From: Rhynchopus euleeides
Taxonomy: Eukaryota > Euglenozoa > Diplonemea > Diplonemida > Diplonemidae
DNA: 64,000 bases
Reading direction: 5' to 3'
Assembly (NCBI GenBank): GCA_963210315.1
Contig: OY723262.1
Span: 620,001 to 684,000, forward strand
The position numbers and the translations under genes are program-made. The notes below the pieces were generated by a model that was not told the DNA's origin, ran no database searches, and was given only the letters and a program-made list of their open reading frames with translations. Positions 10,447 through 20,868 of the stretch are shown here, one piece after another. Within the stretch, counting starts at the first letter, position 1, and the number at the start of each line of letters is the position of its first letter.

Positions 10447-12561
10447 CTACACCTCCGCCGTGCCAGTCAGGACTGTGAAAGAGTAGGCAGGCACAGTCAC
10501 CTGCTGGTGCACAGGGCTGATGGTGGTCACATTGAGGGTGACAGACTGTGGCACCACTGCCTTCGGGTTCTCGAGGGTGTTGGCGGCATCCTTCTCGCCG
10601 ATGTTTGTGCCAGCGAGCACCTGCCCCGTCGTGCCAAGGCTGGCAGACTTGAACCCACCGAACGACACATCGACCGCAAGGGGCTGCGGCCCGTAGTTCA
10701 GAATCTTCACGTGGAGAGCCCCGTTGTCCAACGAGGCAGAGGCATTCCAGGTGGTGCTGTCCACCACACCCCCAGCAGCAACCTTCAGGCTCTCGCCCAC
10801 AGCATGCTGCCGCAGCATGACCTGCAGGTAGTAGCTCGGGAGGGCAAAGCTGGCGTTCGAGACGAAGTTGATCAGATCCTGATTCCACTGCTGCCCCGAC
10901 TGGTGTGTGAAGAGAGGTGCGTACGCCGTGGCGACAACGAAGTTTGCGTTCCTCTCCAGCCCCAGAAGGAACGATGCCTCTGCCAGCGCTGCCTCCAGCG
11001 TGGGCGCAGTCCGCGACGCGTACTCCAGGACGTTCACATTGGGGCACCGCTTCCCGTCCTGTGTGACACAGACAGATGCCGACAGGTAGTTGTCGTAAAC
11101 ATCATACAGGGCGGCCATTCCAGAGAAGCTGTCGTAGGTGTGCTCATCCCAGGAGTCGCACCTTGCCGGCTCGTAGCCGCATCCCCCGATGCACGGGTAG
11201 CAGGTGGCGGACCTGTTCTGCCCGCCGGTGAGGATCATCAGCCCGTTGGACACCACACGGATGGAGGGGTACTTGGCCCAGATGGAGTCTGTGATAAGCT
11301 TGTAGTGCCCCTGGTAGCCCTCCTTCCCCATGAGCTGCTCCTCGTTCCCCACCTCCAGGGCGAAGGGCCACACAGGGTCTGCGATGCCGTCCGCCACACG
11401 CTTCGCCCCCCACGTGGTGGAGGCGGTGCCGTTGAGGTATTCAATCAGCGCCATCGCGGCGTCAACGATGTAGCCTGAGTCCTCCAGGGGCACATACTGG
11501 CGGTTGAGTGTGAAGCCCGTGAACACTGCCATCAGCGGCTCCGCCCCGATGCTCTGAGAGAGCTTCAGCAGCTCGGACAGGCCGAGGCCGTCCGTCACCC
11601 AGTAGCCCCATGCGGTGTTGTAGTGCCCTGCACGCTGCTCGCGCGGCCCGAGAGTGTCCTGCCAGTTCCAGCGGGTGCGGTTGCCCGTGCCCTCCATGTA
11701 GTTGCCGCCCGGGGTGCGCATCTGTGCCGGGGCGAAGTCGTGCAGCAGGTCGTAGAGGTCTTTGCGGAAGAGGCCCAGGGCGGCGTCACCCGGGAAGAGC
11801 GACACGTGGTCCAGCAGCACGGTGCCCGCAGCGCTGGCCAGCACATTCAGTGTGCCCTCCTTGTTGGCGCAGGGGGCCTCGCTGGCAGCCACTGTGAGAG
11901 TTGCCTCGTACTGGGCCCATGTCGCCGTGGGGTGCATGGTGGGCCCTGTCGCAACAACGCGTGACCCGCAGAGGAGCTGCACGTTCAGGGCGGAGGTGCC
12001 GTCCACGAGGCGTGCGTACAGCGAGAGCTTGTAGGTCATGTTGGAGCGGATGTGCATGCCCCAGTACCCAGGGTTGCTGATCCCGCCACCGGGAGCAAGT
12101 GCCGTCAGGACCAGCACGTGGGGGTTCGTGGCAAACGGCGCGTCGTTGACGACGATACCCGCATCGGCAGAGCCGACAGTGGTCCAGGGGCGGAAGTCTG
12201 TGGTGCTTGCAGGCGGCTCGTTGGGGTCGAGCCCGACAAGATCAGCCTGGGAAAGCTTGCGCTTCTTCACGATGCGCTCGAACAGAGCGTCTGACACCTC
12301 CTCGCGTTTGACCTCGTTCGGGAGTGGCCCCTCCTCGTCGGCAGCACCCACGTTGCCACGCCCCAGCGCCTCGAAGTCGCGGTTGCGCACCATCTCGGCG
12401 TACAAGCCACCCTCACCCCCGAAGTTGATCTCCGTCTCAAAGAACATCGAATACATGTAAGGGGAGAAGGTGCCGGCGGATTCCGACGTCACGCTCAGCG
12501 TCTGTCCCTGCGTGACATGCAGGGCAGCTGCCGCGCAGCAGGCGGACAGCACTGCGCGCAT
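10447..12561 (-). CDS. Secreted GH51 alpha-L-arabinofuranosidase
   Basis: Single exon, 704 residues, opening with a signal peptide (about residues 1-20, MRAVLSACCAAAALHVTQG). GH51 enzymes release terminal alpha-L-arabinofuranose from arabinan, arabinoxylan or arabinogalactan by a retaining mechanism. Family blocks visible in order: FSPYMYSMFFETEINFGGEG near 32-51; RTPGGNYMEG near 282; WGYWVTDGLG near 318; catalytic acid/base in EVGNEE (E407); WDEHTYDS near 471; nucleophile in NVLEYAS (E513); TAYAPLF near 545 and WNQDLI near 559. A carbohydrate-binding-like segment lies between about 125 and 265, and a beta-rich C-terminal domain follows. Several N-glycosylation sequons fit secretion. Length matches plant-type GH51 enzymes. 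A fragment of this gene has been copied into the chimeric pseudogene at 7351-7447. Confidence 0.94.
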   Translation of the reverse strand: MRAVLSACCAAAALHVTQGQTLSVTSESAGTFSPYMYSMFFETEINFGGEGGLYAEMVRNRDFEALGRGNVGAADEEGPLPNEVKREEVSDALFERIVKKRKLSQADLVGLDPNEPPASTTDFRPWTTVGSADAGIVVNDAPFATNPHVLVLTALAPGGGISNPGYWGMHIRSNMTYKLSLYARLVDGTSALNVQLLCGSRVVATGPTMHPTATWAQYEATLTVAASEAPCANKEGTLNVLASAAGTVLLDHVSLFPGDAALGLFRKDLYDLLHDFAPAQMRTPGGNYMEGTGNRTRWNWQDTLGPREQRAGHYNTAWGYWVTDGLGLSELLKLSQSIGAEPLMAVFTGFTLNRQYVPLEDSGYIVDAAMALIEYLNGTASTTWGAKRVADGIADPVWPFALEVGNEEQLMGKEGYQGHYKLITDSIWAKYPSIRVVSNGLMILTGGQNRSATCYPCIGGCGYEPARCDSWDEHTYDSFSGMAALYDVYDNYLSASVCVTQDGKRCPNVNVLEYASRTAPTLEAALAEASFLLGLERNANFVVATAYAPLFTHQSGQQWNQDLINFVSNASFALPSYYLQVMLRQHAVGESLKVAAGGVVDSTTWNASASLDNGALHVKILNYGPQPLAVDVSFGGFKSASLGTTGQVLAGTNIGEKDAANTLENPKAVVPQSVTLNVTTISPVHQQVTVPAYSFTVLTGTAEV

Positions 12562-13249
12562 CTTATCTCGTGTCGACGCCCTTGCCTGTGGGTGTGTGTG
12601 TGCTCAGTTAGAGGTACCAGAGTAATCAAAACTCCGACCTGCGTTTTCCAACAACTTCTCAAGTGTGGGTTGTCGGGGTGGGGGTCACTGCCTGCGGACT
12701 GTGTTTTGTTGACAGCGCGTTGTATGTGTCGCTTGTGGGCAGCGTGGGCTGCAGGGGTGTGTGCCGCAGGTGGGGTGTTCGCTGTGCCAGGTGTTGTCGT
12801 GTTGGGGCAGCAGCGTGTTGTATGTGTTGTATTGTGGGGGCACAGAAGCAAAGAGCGGCAGGCAGGCAGGCAGGCAGGCACCGCAGGTGTGCTGCCTGCA
12901 AAGCTGCAGCAAACAGACAAGGGAGAAGCAAGGGATGGAAAGGGATGAAGTGGAAGGCAACATCATCATGACACCGACAACGCGGTGCTGCCCTGCACGC
13001 AGGCTCCGTGTCGCCCCATGTATAGAAGGGGGCGGCAGCAGCGTGTATCAGCCCAGCCCACCCATGCAAGGCATGTGCATGCAATGACCTTGCAGCAGGA
13101 GGCGGTCCGACGCTGTGCCGATTGCTCGACGGGGCAGCCGCGCGCAGGTGCGCACCGTGGAAGGTGGGGTGAAACAAGCCTCAGGACAGCCTGAAACAAA
13201 CAAACAAACGACAAACAAGACAAAACCAACCGCCGCATCAGATGCGGCC
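12562..13249. other. Intergenic region between GH51 and AA10 genes
   Basis: Both neighbours are on the minus strand, so this holds the 5' flank of the arabinofuranosidase and the 3' flank of the AA10 gene. A short GGCA microsatellite lies near 12860-12880. No gene or transposon terminus was seen. Confidence 0.55.
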
Positions 13250-14323
13250 TCAGCACGCGGCCACCCACAGGTCGCGGTCCGAGCACTGCGCCAGGCACGC
13301 TGCAATCGCGTCCTCGCACTCCGACCCGCCCGACGGCGGGGGCACCGACTGCGGGGTCTGTGTCGGCGTCAGCGGCATCGGCGTGGGTGCGACAGGCTGC
13401 GGTGTCGGCTGCGGCGGCACAGGCGTGGGGCGGGGTGTGGGCGGGGTCGGCGTGCGGACAGGCGCGGGGCGCGGGGTCTGTGCTGGCGGCGGGGACGGGG
13501 TCGGGACAGGGACAGGGGCGGGGGCAGGGGCGTCGATGTCACCGAGCACCTCGCAGTCGCCGTTGGAGCACGACTTCTTGCACTGGGCGTACCAGTTGTT
13601 GATCTTGTAGCACCGCGTCCCCGACTGGCAGCACAGCGGGGTGCGCAGGCACGCAGACCACTCGTTCAGCACAGTGCCCGTGCACCGCTTCACCGGGGCC
13701 GCGGTGACCGGCACCGGTGCGGGCGTGTGGCCCGGCGGCAGGGGCACCACCGCCTCCATCATCAGGTCCACCACGTAGTAGAAGGTCTTGTCGGTGTCCC
13801 CGACGTTCCACGCCCCCAGCATGATGTGGTACCCGGACCGCGCCGGCACCGTGCAGTCGTGCGACAGCTTGTTGGGCGGGATCTGCCCCTGCGCGTCGAT
13901 CACACAGAACGGCTCCAGCACAAACTGGTCGCGCGTCAGCGGGGCCTCCGGGTCCCACCCCACCTTCGTCATGTAGTACCTGTAGTCCGCAGTGAGGTGC
14001 GGCGCCATGAAGCTCCACGTGATGGTCTGCACCCCCGACCGCCACCCCGCCTTCGCCCAGCGTGTCCCCGACTGCTCGTCCAGCTCCGGGAACCGGTTCC
14101 CATTCGTCCCGCCCGCCGCGATGTTCCCATCCGCCGGGCCCCCGGCGTCGGGGAACCCGTCAGGGCCCTCCAAGCTGAACACGTCGTTGACCACCGCCCC
14201 GCACCCGGTGTTCGTCCCCTCCTTGCAGTAGTGCGCACGCGAGGGGGGGTCGCTGATCCACCCGTGCCCCGCCACCCCGCCCGCCAGCACCGCCACACAC
14301 AGCCCGACCCGCATCGCGTGCAT
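13250..14323 (-). CDS. Secreted AA10 lytic polysaccharide monooxygenase with Cys-rich C-terminal modules
   Basis: Single exon, 357 residues. AA10 enzymes are copper monooxygenases that cleave chitin or cellulose oxidatively. A signal peptide ends in GVAG, exposing His20 as the N-terminal copper ligand (HGWISDPPSR). The second brace histidine is His109 in MAPHLTADYRYY. The core continues through SGYHIMLGAWNVGDT to TFYYVVDLMM, with Phe181 at the axial position, matching the CBP21-type fold. After residue ~192 come a Pro-rich linker, a compact Cys module (TPLCCQSGTRCYKINNWYAQ, then CKKSC), a long Pro/Thr/Val linker, and a short Cys-containing tail. The Cys module resembles small carbohydrate-binding modules, which is inference. 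ATG 14323 was chosen; ATG 14314 would shorten the signal peptide by three residues. It may cooperate with the neighbouring arabinofuranosidase in polysaccharide breakdown or wall remodelling. Confidence 0.92.
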   Translation of the reverse strand: MHAMRVGLCVAVLAGGVAGHGWISDPPSRAHYCKEGTNTGCGAVVNDVFSLEGPDGFPDAGGPADGNIAAGGTNGNRFPELDEQSGTRWAKAGWRSGVQTITWSFMAPHLTADYRYYMTKVGWDPEAPLTRDQFVLEPFCVIDAQGQIPPNKLSHDCTVPARSGYHIMLGAWNVGDTDKTFYYVVDLMMEAVVPLPPGHTPAPVPVTAAPVKRCTGTVLNEWSACLRTPLCCQSGTRCYKINNWYAQCKKSCSNGDCEVLGDIDAPAPAPVPVPTPSPPPAQTPRPAPVRTPTPPTPRPTPVPPQPTPQPVAPTPMPLTPTQTPQSVPPPSGGSECEDAIAACLAQCSDRDLWVAAC

Positions 14324-15536
14324 CGTCTTGTTTGTCCCGACACGAGAGGATACAGGGATACCTGCAGGTGGGTGGCAGGTGGCACTGCAGGTTACACACA
14401 CAATGCGGAAAGTGGCAAGCTTGCAACTACTGCGACATGACCCAGGGTGAGGGCAGTAAGACGAGATCACAACTGCGGCAGACATCGTGCAGAATCACGC
14501 AGCACTGGACCCCTCCGGGCGCACTCGCCAATGCTGCCCTGCACCTCAGCCGGCTAGCAGGAGCTCCGACACAGAACCTTCTTTCGCAACACAACCTGCA
14601 CCCCACCCAGAACACCTGGCTGTGCTACCAGATGCCAAACGAAGAAATCCAACGGCGGGGTGTCGACTTGCTGGCGTTCTGAACGCCGCCCAGCCAGAGA
14701 CCTCTCTAGCAAGGAGAACCCGCCAACGACTGAACGATAGAACGGCACCATGCCGGCATCCCCCAATGGCGTTATACAGACACTGCGGGGGCCTTCGCTC
14801 TGTGTCACTGTGTGTCAGGCCATGACACTTTACAGCCAGTGTTGTGAGCCTTTTCTCACCTTTCTGCATTTCCGAGCGAAGGCCCCTGCACTGCATTGTG
14901 TTGTGTACAGAGATGGAATGTGCTGCCGACACCACCAGGCGGGGGTGTCGGCGATGTGCGTTGATGTCCGCAAAGAAAAAAATCGTCGGCAAAACGGCGG
15001 CGTTTGGTTAATTGCGAACCCCAATCACACGCGGCGGGAAGAGATGCAGAGAAAACTCAACGGATATCGAAAGAACAGGGGGCATCCTGGCAGTGCTGGC
15101 CACCAACTTTCTTTGTAGTTCCGTCGAAGGTAGCCAGTGGGAAAGTGATGCCTGAAAGCACGCATGCACCTGTTGTGCGTGCTTGAATAATCACGCCTGC
15201 AGATCAGAGCAAACAGAAATGAGGATTTCTGCTTGTCGCATTGTGTGCCCACGGCACACACATAAAATAGAAACCATAAAACGGCAGCGGCGAGAATACA
15301 ACGGACACCGGCCTCACACTGCACCCCCTCCATCCCGAGGGCGATGCGGGCGCTGATCTAAAGACGACAAATGGGGTTGACTTTTGCGCTTGTATGCGCC
15401 AAAAATGCCCCGGTGAGAACAGCCCCACGAGCGGCTGGTGTTGAACCATTTGTGGGGGGCAGAGATACATGCAACAGATATACGCAACAAGCATGCCCCA
15501 CACCCAGAAGGCGGCGGCATGCCAACAGAGAGCGCT
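14324..15536. other. Intergenic region with a ~100-base hairpin element
   Basis: No gene supported. It contains the 5' flank of the AA10 gene, a short inverted-repeat element at 14787-14886 (listed separately), and the 3' flank of the sulfotransferase gene. Confidence 0.55.
14787..14886. repeat. ~100-base hairpin element, copy 1
   Basis: Ends GGGGCCTTCGCTC and GAGCGAAGGCCCC are inverted repeats. Related copies lie at 54094-54167 and 57560-57646, sharing the CTTCGCTCTGTGYCA start and the GTTTCTGCATTTCTGAG-like end. It looks like a very small non-autonomous element or a mobile hairpin. Target duplications could not be decided. Confidence 0.6.
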
Positions 15537-18500
15537 CTACTCGTCGTCATCAACGATACGCCTCTTGGCACGCTTCTTCCTCCTCGGCCTCTCGTCAGCA
15601 TCGGAATCATCCCCCTCCTTACGACTCCGCTTCTCCTCACCTGCGTCTTCGTCAGCCTTCTCCACAGCCTTCTTTGCAGGGCGGGCCTCGTCGTCCCCTG
15701 TCTCATCCAACAGCTCGCTGGCTTGGGGCTTCTTCTTCTTCTTCTTCTTCTTTGCCTTCAGACGATGCACCTCCCGGACACCGTCCGACTCATCGTCCTC
15801 ATCCACACGCACTCTCCTCCTCCTCTTGGGGCGCTCCTCCTCCGGATCGGGAGCGGGTTTGGCATCGCCATCGTCGCTGTCGTCATGCCTCTTTGCCTTC
15901 TTCTTCCTCTTCGGTGTCTCTTCATCAGTGCCGCTTCTGACGACCTCGTCGTCCTCGATGCGGCGCTTCACCTTCTTGCGCCTGTGGACCTTCTGCTCGC
16001 TCTCCTTCTCAAGCTCTTCCTGCTCGCTCTGCTCACGCTCCTCTTCGAGCCGCCGCTTGCGCAGCAGCGACTTGCGCACCTGGTCCTCGTCGGACTTTGC
16101 CTGCTGCGCCATTGCCTTCTCAAATGTGTTGTCTTCGGCAGTGCCTGCCGAGATCCCCTCACTCACGATGTCCATCGCCTGGTCGCGGATCTTGTGCCAC
16201 TTCTTCTTGCGCTGCTCCTCCTCCTTCATCCCTGCGGAGAAGAGCGACCACACCTTCTCGTCGTCATCGTCGTCGTTCTTCTTCTTCTTCTTCTTCTTCG
16301 TCTTCTTGCTGGGGCGCCCGCCGACACCCTTACGCTCCACATCCTTGTCGTTGACAAAGGCAAGGCCGGACCCCGACTGCACGCCTTCGTCATCCCCTTC
16401 CCACTGCTGCCCGATGCCGACGCCAGTTGCGTTGCCCCGGGTGGCGTTGGACTTCTTGATGTCCGGCTGCGCGTTGGTGTCGCCCTTCTTGACGTGCAGC
16501 ACGTTGGGCGAGGTGAGGTCGCTTGTCTTGCTGACGGTTTTGTTGTTGGAGTCCACAACCTGCACGGGCGGCACGGGTGTGATCTCGGCCTGCGATCCCC
16601 CGATGCGGGAGCAGTTGCGGAACGTCGCCTCCATCATGCGCGACACAGACACCATGCCGTTGATCAGGCTGCACTGCGTGCAGAGGGGGTGGCGCGCCAG
16701 CCTGTAGGGCTCGCGACCCCCCGTGGGCTTCTCGCCATCGTTCGCAAAGTGCGTCTCACGCCCCTCATTGCGGCAGTACCGTGCGTAGGGGCGCAGCTGT
16801 TCGGGGTGCTCGAAGGTCGACACACTCGTGGAGTACTCGCAGGCCTTCTTGGTCCTCCCTGCCAGGTCGTCCAGCAGGGACACCTCCTTGCGGAAGTGGT
16901 GCCCTGCCCGCTTCACGTTGCGCTCATGCACATCGACAACCACCTTGTACAGCTCTGCGTCCATATCTGTGGTGGCAGTGCATGAAACAGATACCGAACT
17001 CGCTAAGCAGAGAGAAAGCAAAGAGTCTTAGAGACCCGGACATACGATTCAGAGACTGGATGCATTGGCCCAGCTCGTCGTTGATGACGTGAGAACGGTA
17101 GCCGTGGTCCAGCGTGTTGCGCGAGACATAAGCGAGGTCAGCAAGCTGGAAGTGGTAGTCACGCTTCAGCAGCTGTGTGTCGTGGTGTGGCATGGTGGGA
17201 AGCACAGTTGGGACAAACAAAAGCACCACAACACCGCATTTGGAGGTGCGTCCCGACACCCAGCCCCCCAGACCCCCACCCAGCACGCCACAGAACATAC
17301 AATCAGGGACTCGTGGAGGCGGTCCGAAACGACGACGTGATACGTCGAGTCGGGGTCACGGATCTCCTCCAGCAGCCTTGTGAAGCGCTCCGTCACCTCC
17401 TCTGTGGTGCCGCAGTCCACACACCCCATCAGCTGCCGGCTCATGCTGTTGAGGCTGGGGCGGTAGCTCAGGGGCTCCTTGTTGAGCGCCTCTTGCAGCT
17501 CCTTTGAACGCGCAGCATCCTTGCAGAACTTCCCAATCTCGTTTGCATTCCATGGGTACTCACGATCACGCCCCGGCACAACAGGCGACGATGGGGGAAG
17601 CTGTACGGTGGGAGGGTGGTGTGGCTTCCCGAGTCGCAGGTGACAAGGCAGGGGACTGTGGGGAACACGAAGGGCATTGGTCCCGTTGACGGGGAACCAG
17701 AGGAAGCACGCTGTTACTGCATCAAGGATCGGCCTCCCACGCAAGCTTGTGCCATACCCAGAAGGAGAAGTGTGTGGCAAACCGCAGGACTGGCTCGGCC
17801 ACCACGGTGATGATGTGCCCCTGGGCACTTGGGACGAGAAATTCAGTCCGTTGGTTCCTGTGGTGGGGAGGGGTGGATGGTGGCGGTGGGTGCGGCACTA
17901 CGAGCTTGTATCCAGCCCACAGCTCTGTACATGATGCAAACAAACCGACACACTACACAGGCATACAAGGCATTGGCGACAAACACATCGTACGGAGGCG
18001 AGAAGGCAGGCGCTTTTGGGAACGGTGCCTGAAGCTGTGCCGCGTGCTCCGCATAATGCAGGTCGAGCGACTGGGGCTCCGTGTGCGTGAAGCACTTGTG
18101 CCCGCCGTTGGCACACAGCCTCTGGAAGATCCCCTCCAGAGTGTCCGCCTGCGTCTTCTGCGTCTTGATGAAGATGATGCCACGGCGCGACATCCCGCAG
18201 ACGCCATCCGTCATCTGCAGCTCCGAGGAGTAGCTGCCGCAGGTCAGCACGAGCTTCGGGATGGCACGCGACATCTCCAGCAGCACACGCCCCTTCTCCT
18301 CGCTGACAAAGGCATTCCCGTCGCCATCCTCGATATACTCGTTCCGCCGTGTAGGCTTGATCCGCTCCAGATGCCTGTCGATCACCTGCGGCGGTGTGAG
18401 GCGCAGCTTCTTCAGATAGAAGTTCCGCTGATTCCGGACCTTCGGACAGTGGTACTCCACGGCATGCGTGTGCACATCTGCAAACGGCACCCACGGGGTT

Positions 18501-19618
18501 GACGCCTGCACCAACATCGTGAAGTCACGCACCCTATACATCAACTCTGAGCTGGGGAACATCAGAGCCGGGTCCTCCGGCGCATCCTCATTCTTGCTCT
18601 CCTTGCGCAGCAGGCTCCTCATCAGCTTGCACTGAGTATACGGGTTCGCCGCCACACCCTTGCAGTACTGGGGGAGGAAGAGGAGCGCGGTGGTCAGCTT
18701 CTGATGCCTGTCCTTGAAACGCATCCCCGCCCTCTCCATGCGGTACTGCAGCGTGCGCCGCGCCAGCTGCCACAGCTTCGACACACCTTCGCCGATGGGG
18801 CACTCCGACTCCTTCGGCGGGCGTTGGTCAATCCCCACCGGCTCCATGTGCATCAGGTCACCCGGGTTCATGTGGAACATCAGGTTGAGCATCACCAGTC
18901 CCTCCGTCACCATGTCGGATGGGATCAGCAGCAGGGGCCCGTGCGTGGCGAGCTTCTGCACCTTCGCGAGGTTTTCCTTGAAGGCGGCGTCGGTGCACTC
19001 CTCCCCGTTCCCCCCGCATTCAAACAGGCTCTCTGCGAAGTGGCGCTCCGAGTCGCAGGGGGAGGCGATGACGACAACGCTCGGCAGGGTGACAGGCTTC
19101 GCAACGCTCTTAAAAGTCCTCAGGGGTTTGTGCACCCGAATGGACCATCTCTGGAGGACTGACTCGAGCTTCTCCTGCGCAGCAGATCTGCCGTATTGAT
19201 GCCCCACCTGTGCCTCGGACTGAAGGATCTGGATGGCCGACAGCTGCGTGGTGGGGTTCGACGCCATCATATCGGCAACCATCTGCTCCGGCGTCAGATC
19301 CCAGTTGGGCCAGTCAATCTCGGACCCCGAGCCAGCCCCGAGGGTATCCTCCAGCTCGCTGACAGCAACAATGTCTTTCCCGTCCCCAGTCAAATGACCG
19401 GACTGCACATTCTCAGACCTTGCATTCTCTGGAAGAACCACACGCCCCCCACTGGAGAGGAACGTACTCTCCTTCCGCCGTTGCCCCTTGTTGAGGTACA
19501 GCCGGTGCTTGCCCTGCTGCTTCGCCTCCTGATCCGCCGCCTTCATCGCCAGCGACACAAGGTCAACGAAGACAAACGCTGTCGCGACGACAAACAGGCA
19601 TCGCAGGTAGGCATGCAT
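15537..19618 (-). CDS. Galactose-3-O-sulfotransferase family protein with long charged C-terminal tail
   Basis: Five exons: 17967-19618, 17758-17857, 17301-17600, 17046-17172 and 15537-16966. All four introns start GTATG and end CAG; joining gives 1202 residues without a stop. An N-terminal signal anchor (about residues 5-25) predicts a type II Golgi protein. The sulfotransferase region starts near residue 475: RRGIIFIKTQKTQADTLEG is the PAPS 5'-phosphosulfate loop; YDVFVANAL plus HIITVVAEPVLRFATHFSFW (across the first splice) is the 3'-phosphate block; YHVVVSDRLHESLILLKRDY and the following DLAYVSRNT match later blocks of Gal-3-O-sulfotransferases, which sulfate galactose from PAPS. Residues ~30-470 are unassigned. 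The last ~370 residues are Lys/Asp/Glu-rich with poly-Lys and KKRAKRR-like runs, unusual for a luminal enzyme. The family call depends on splicing being right, which frame and motif continuity both support. Confidence 0.87.
16967..17857 (-). other. Intron cluster of the sulfotransferase gene
   Basis: Introns at 16967-17045, 17173-17300 and 17601-17757, plus 17858-17966 just upstream. Donors are GTATGTCC, GTATGTTC, GTATGGCA and GTATGCCT; acceptors are CCACCACAG, ACACACAG, CCGTACAG and CCACCACAG. Phases add up exactly (exon lengths 1652, 100, 300, 127 and 1430), and conserved family blocks run across the joins. Confidence 0.85.
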
Positions 19619-19713
19619 CGTGCCCCCCCCACACCGACCCCCCCCTCCCCCAGCCCAAGGGGAATGTGCCAACTGCTGTGAATGAGTGCGGGGGGGAGGG
19701 GGGGGGGGGGGGG

Positions 19714-20868
19714 TAGGGGGGTCACTGGGTCAAACATAGGCCAAATTTTGGGAATCGAGTTTTTGACCCTAAAAAGGTGATTCTGCTGGCAGAAAGTGCC
19801 CAATATGCTCCGGAAACTCATTTCCGCCCACTCCCAGGGGGTGGTATGCCCCCGACGATGCCGTTTTTGGCGATGAAAATTTTTGTGACACAACTTGTAC
19901 CTGGACTGCACCCCACAGGGCACGTCAACCAGAGCAAACACACCTCAACCCGCCAGAGGCACAAAAGAGCTGGTGTTGTTGGTTTTCCTGAACCCGAATA
20001 GGTTCTCGGTGCCCTCCAGAGGTCAAAAGTCAAGCCAAAATGAGGTGCGAGCACAAGAATTGTTGTGGGAGAACCATGGTACAGATCGTGTCACATTTTG
20101 AGGGTGTTCCAGGGGAGCTCTCAGCAGCTGGGTCTGTGCGACACGGCGCATCCGTTGCCAGGGAGCGCGTCCTCGGGTGTGGTGCCATGCCTGTGATCAT
20201 GTGGCACAGGGGCGCGACGCGAGAGTCCTTACACTGCCTCCTCTGACGGGGAGGCAGCTGACTGGAACAGGCACCTGGTCCAGCAGGCACGAGTACAAAC
20301 GGGCCAGAGGTACGCACAGCAGAATCAGCAGAAGCGCAAGATTGCCCGTCTCCGCCTCCAGCCCCGACTTCAGATCGACGGCATGATGAGAGTACTCTGA
20401 GGACGCGCTCCCTGGCAACGGATGCGCCGTGTCGCAGCTCAGTTGCTGAGAGCTCCCTGGAACACCCTCAAAATGTGTCACGATCTGTACCATGGTTCTC
20501 CCACAACAATTCTTGTGCTCGCACCTCATTTTGGCTTGACTTTTGACCTCTGGAGGGCACCGAGAACCTATTCGGGTTCAGGAAAACCAACAACACCAGC
20601 TCTTTTGTGCCTCTGGCGGGTTGAGGTGTGTTTGCTCTGGTTGACGTGCCCTGTGGGGTGCAGTCCAGGTACAAGTTGTGTCACAAAAATTTTCATCGCC
20701 AAAAACGGCATCGTCGGGGGCATACCACCCCCTGGGAGTGGGCGGAAATGAGTTTCCGGAGCATATTGGGCACTTTCTGCCACCAGAATCACCTTTTTAG
20801 GGTCAAAAACTCGATTCTCAAAATTTGGCCTATGTACAGGCTTTTTTGGGTGCAGTGACCCCCCCCTA
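19714..20868. mobile_element. Foldback element D with ~440-base inverted arms
   Basis: Arms 19735-20175 and 20397-20834 are near-perfect inverted repeats around a ~220-base centre (midpoint about 20287). The outermost parts (GGGGGGTCACTG on the left, CAGTGACCCCCC on the right) also pair. No coding capacity beyond frames created by the symmetry. Single-stranded, it would fold into a very long hairpin. It abuts the 3' end of element E's terminal repeat. Confidence 0.8.

Noticed and set aside
11595..14440. Open frames opposite or overlapping the GH51 and AA10 genes
   Set aside because: Compositional shadows; the real frames carry complete catalytic motifs and signal peptides.
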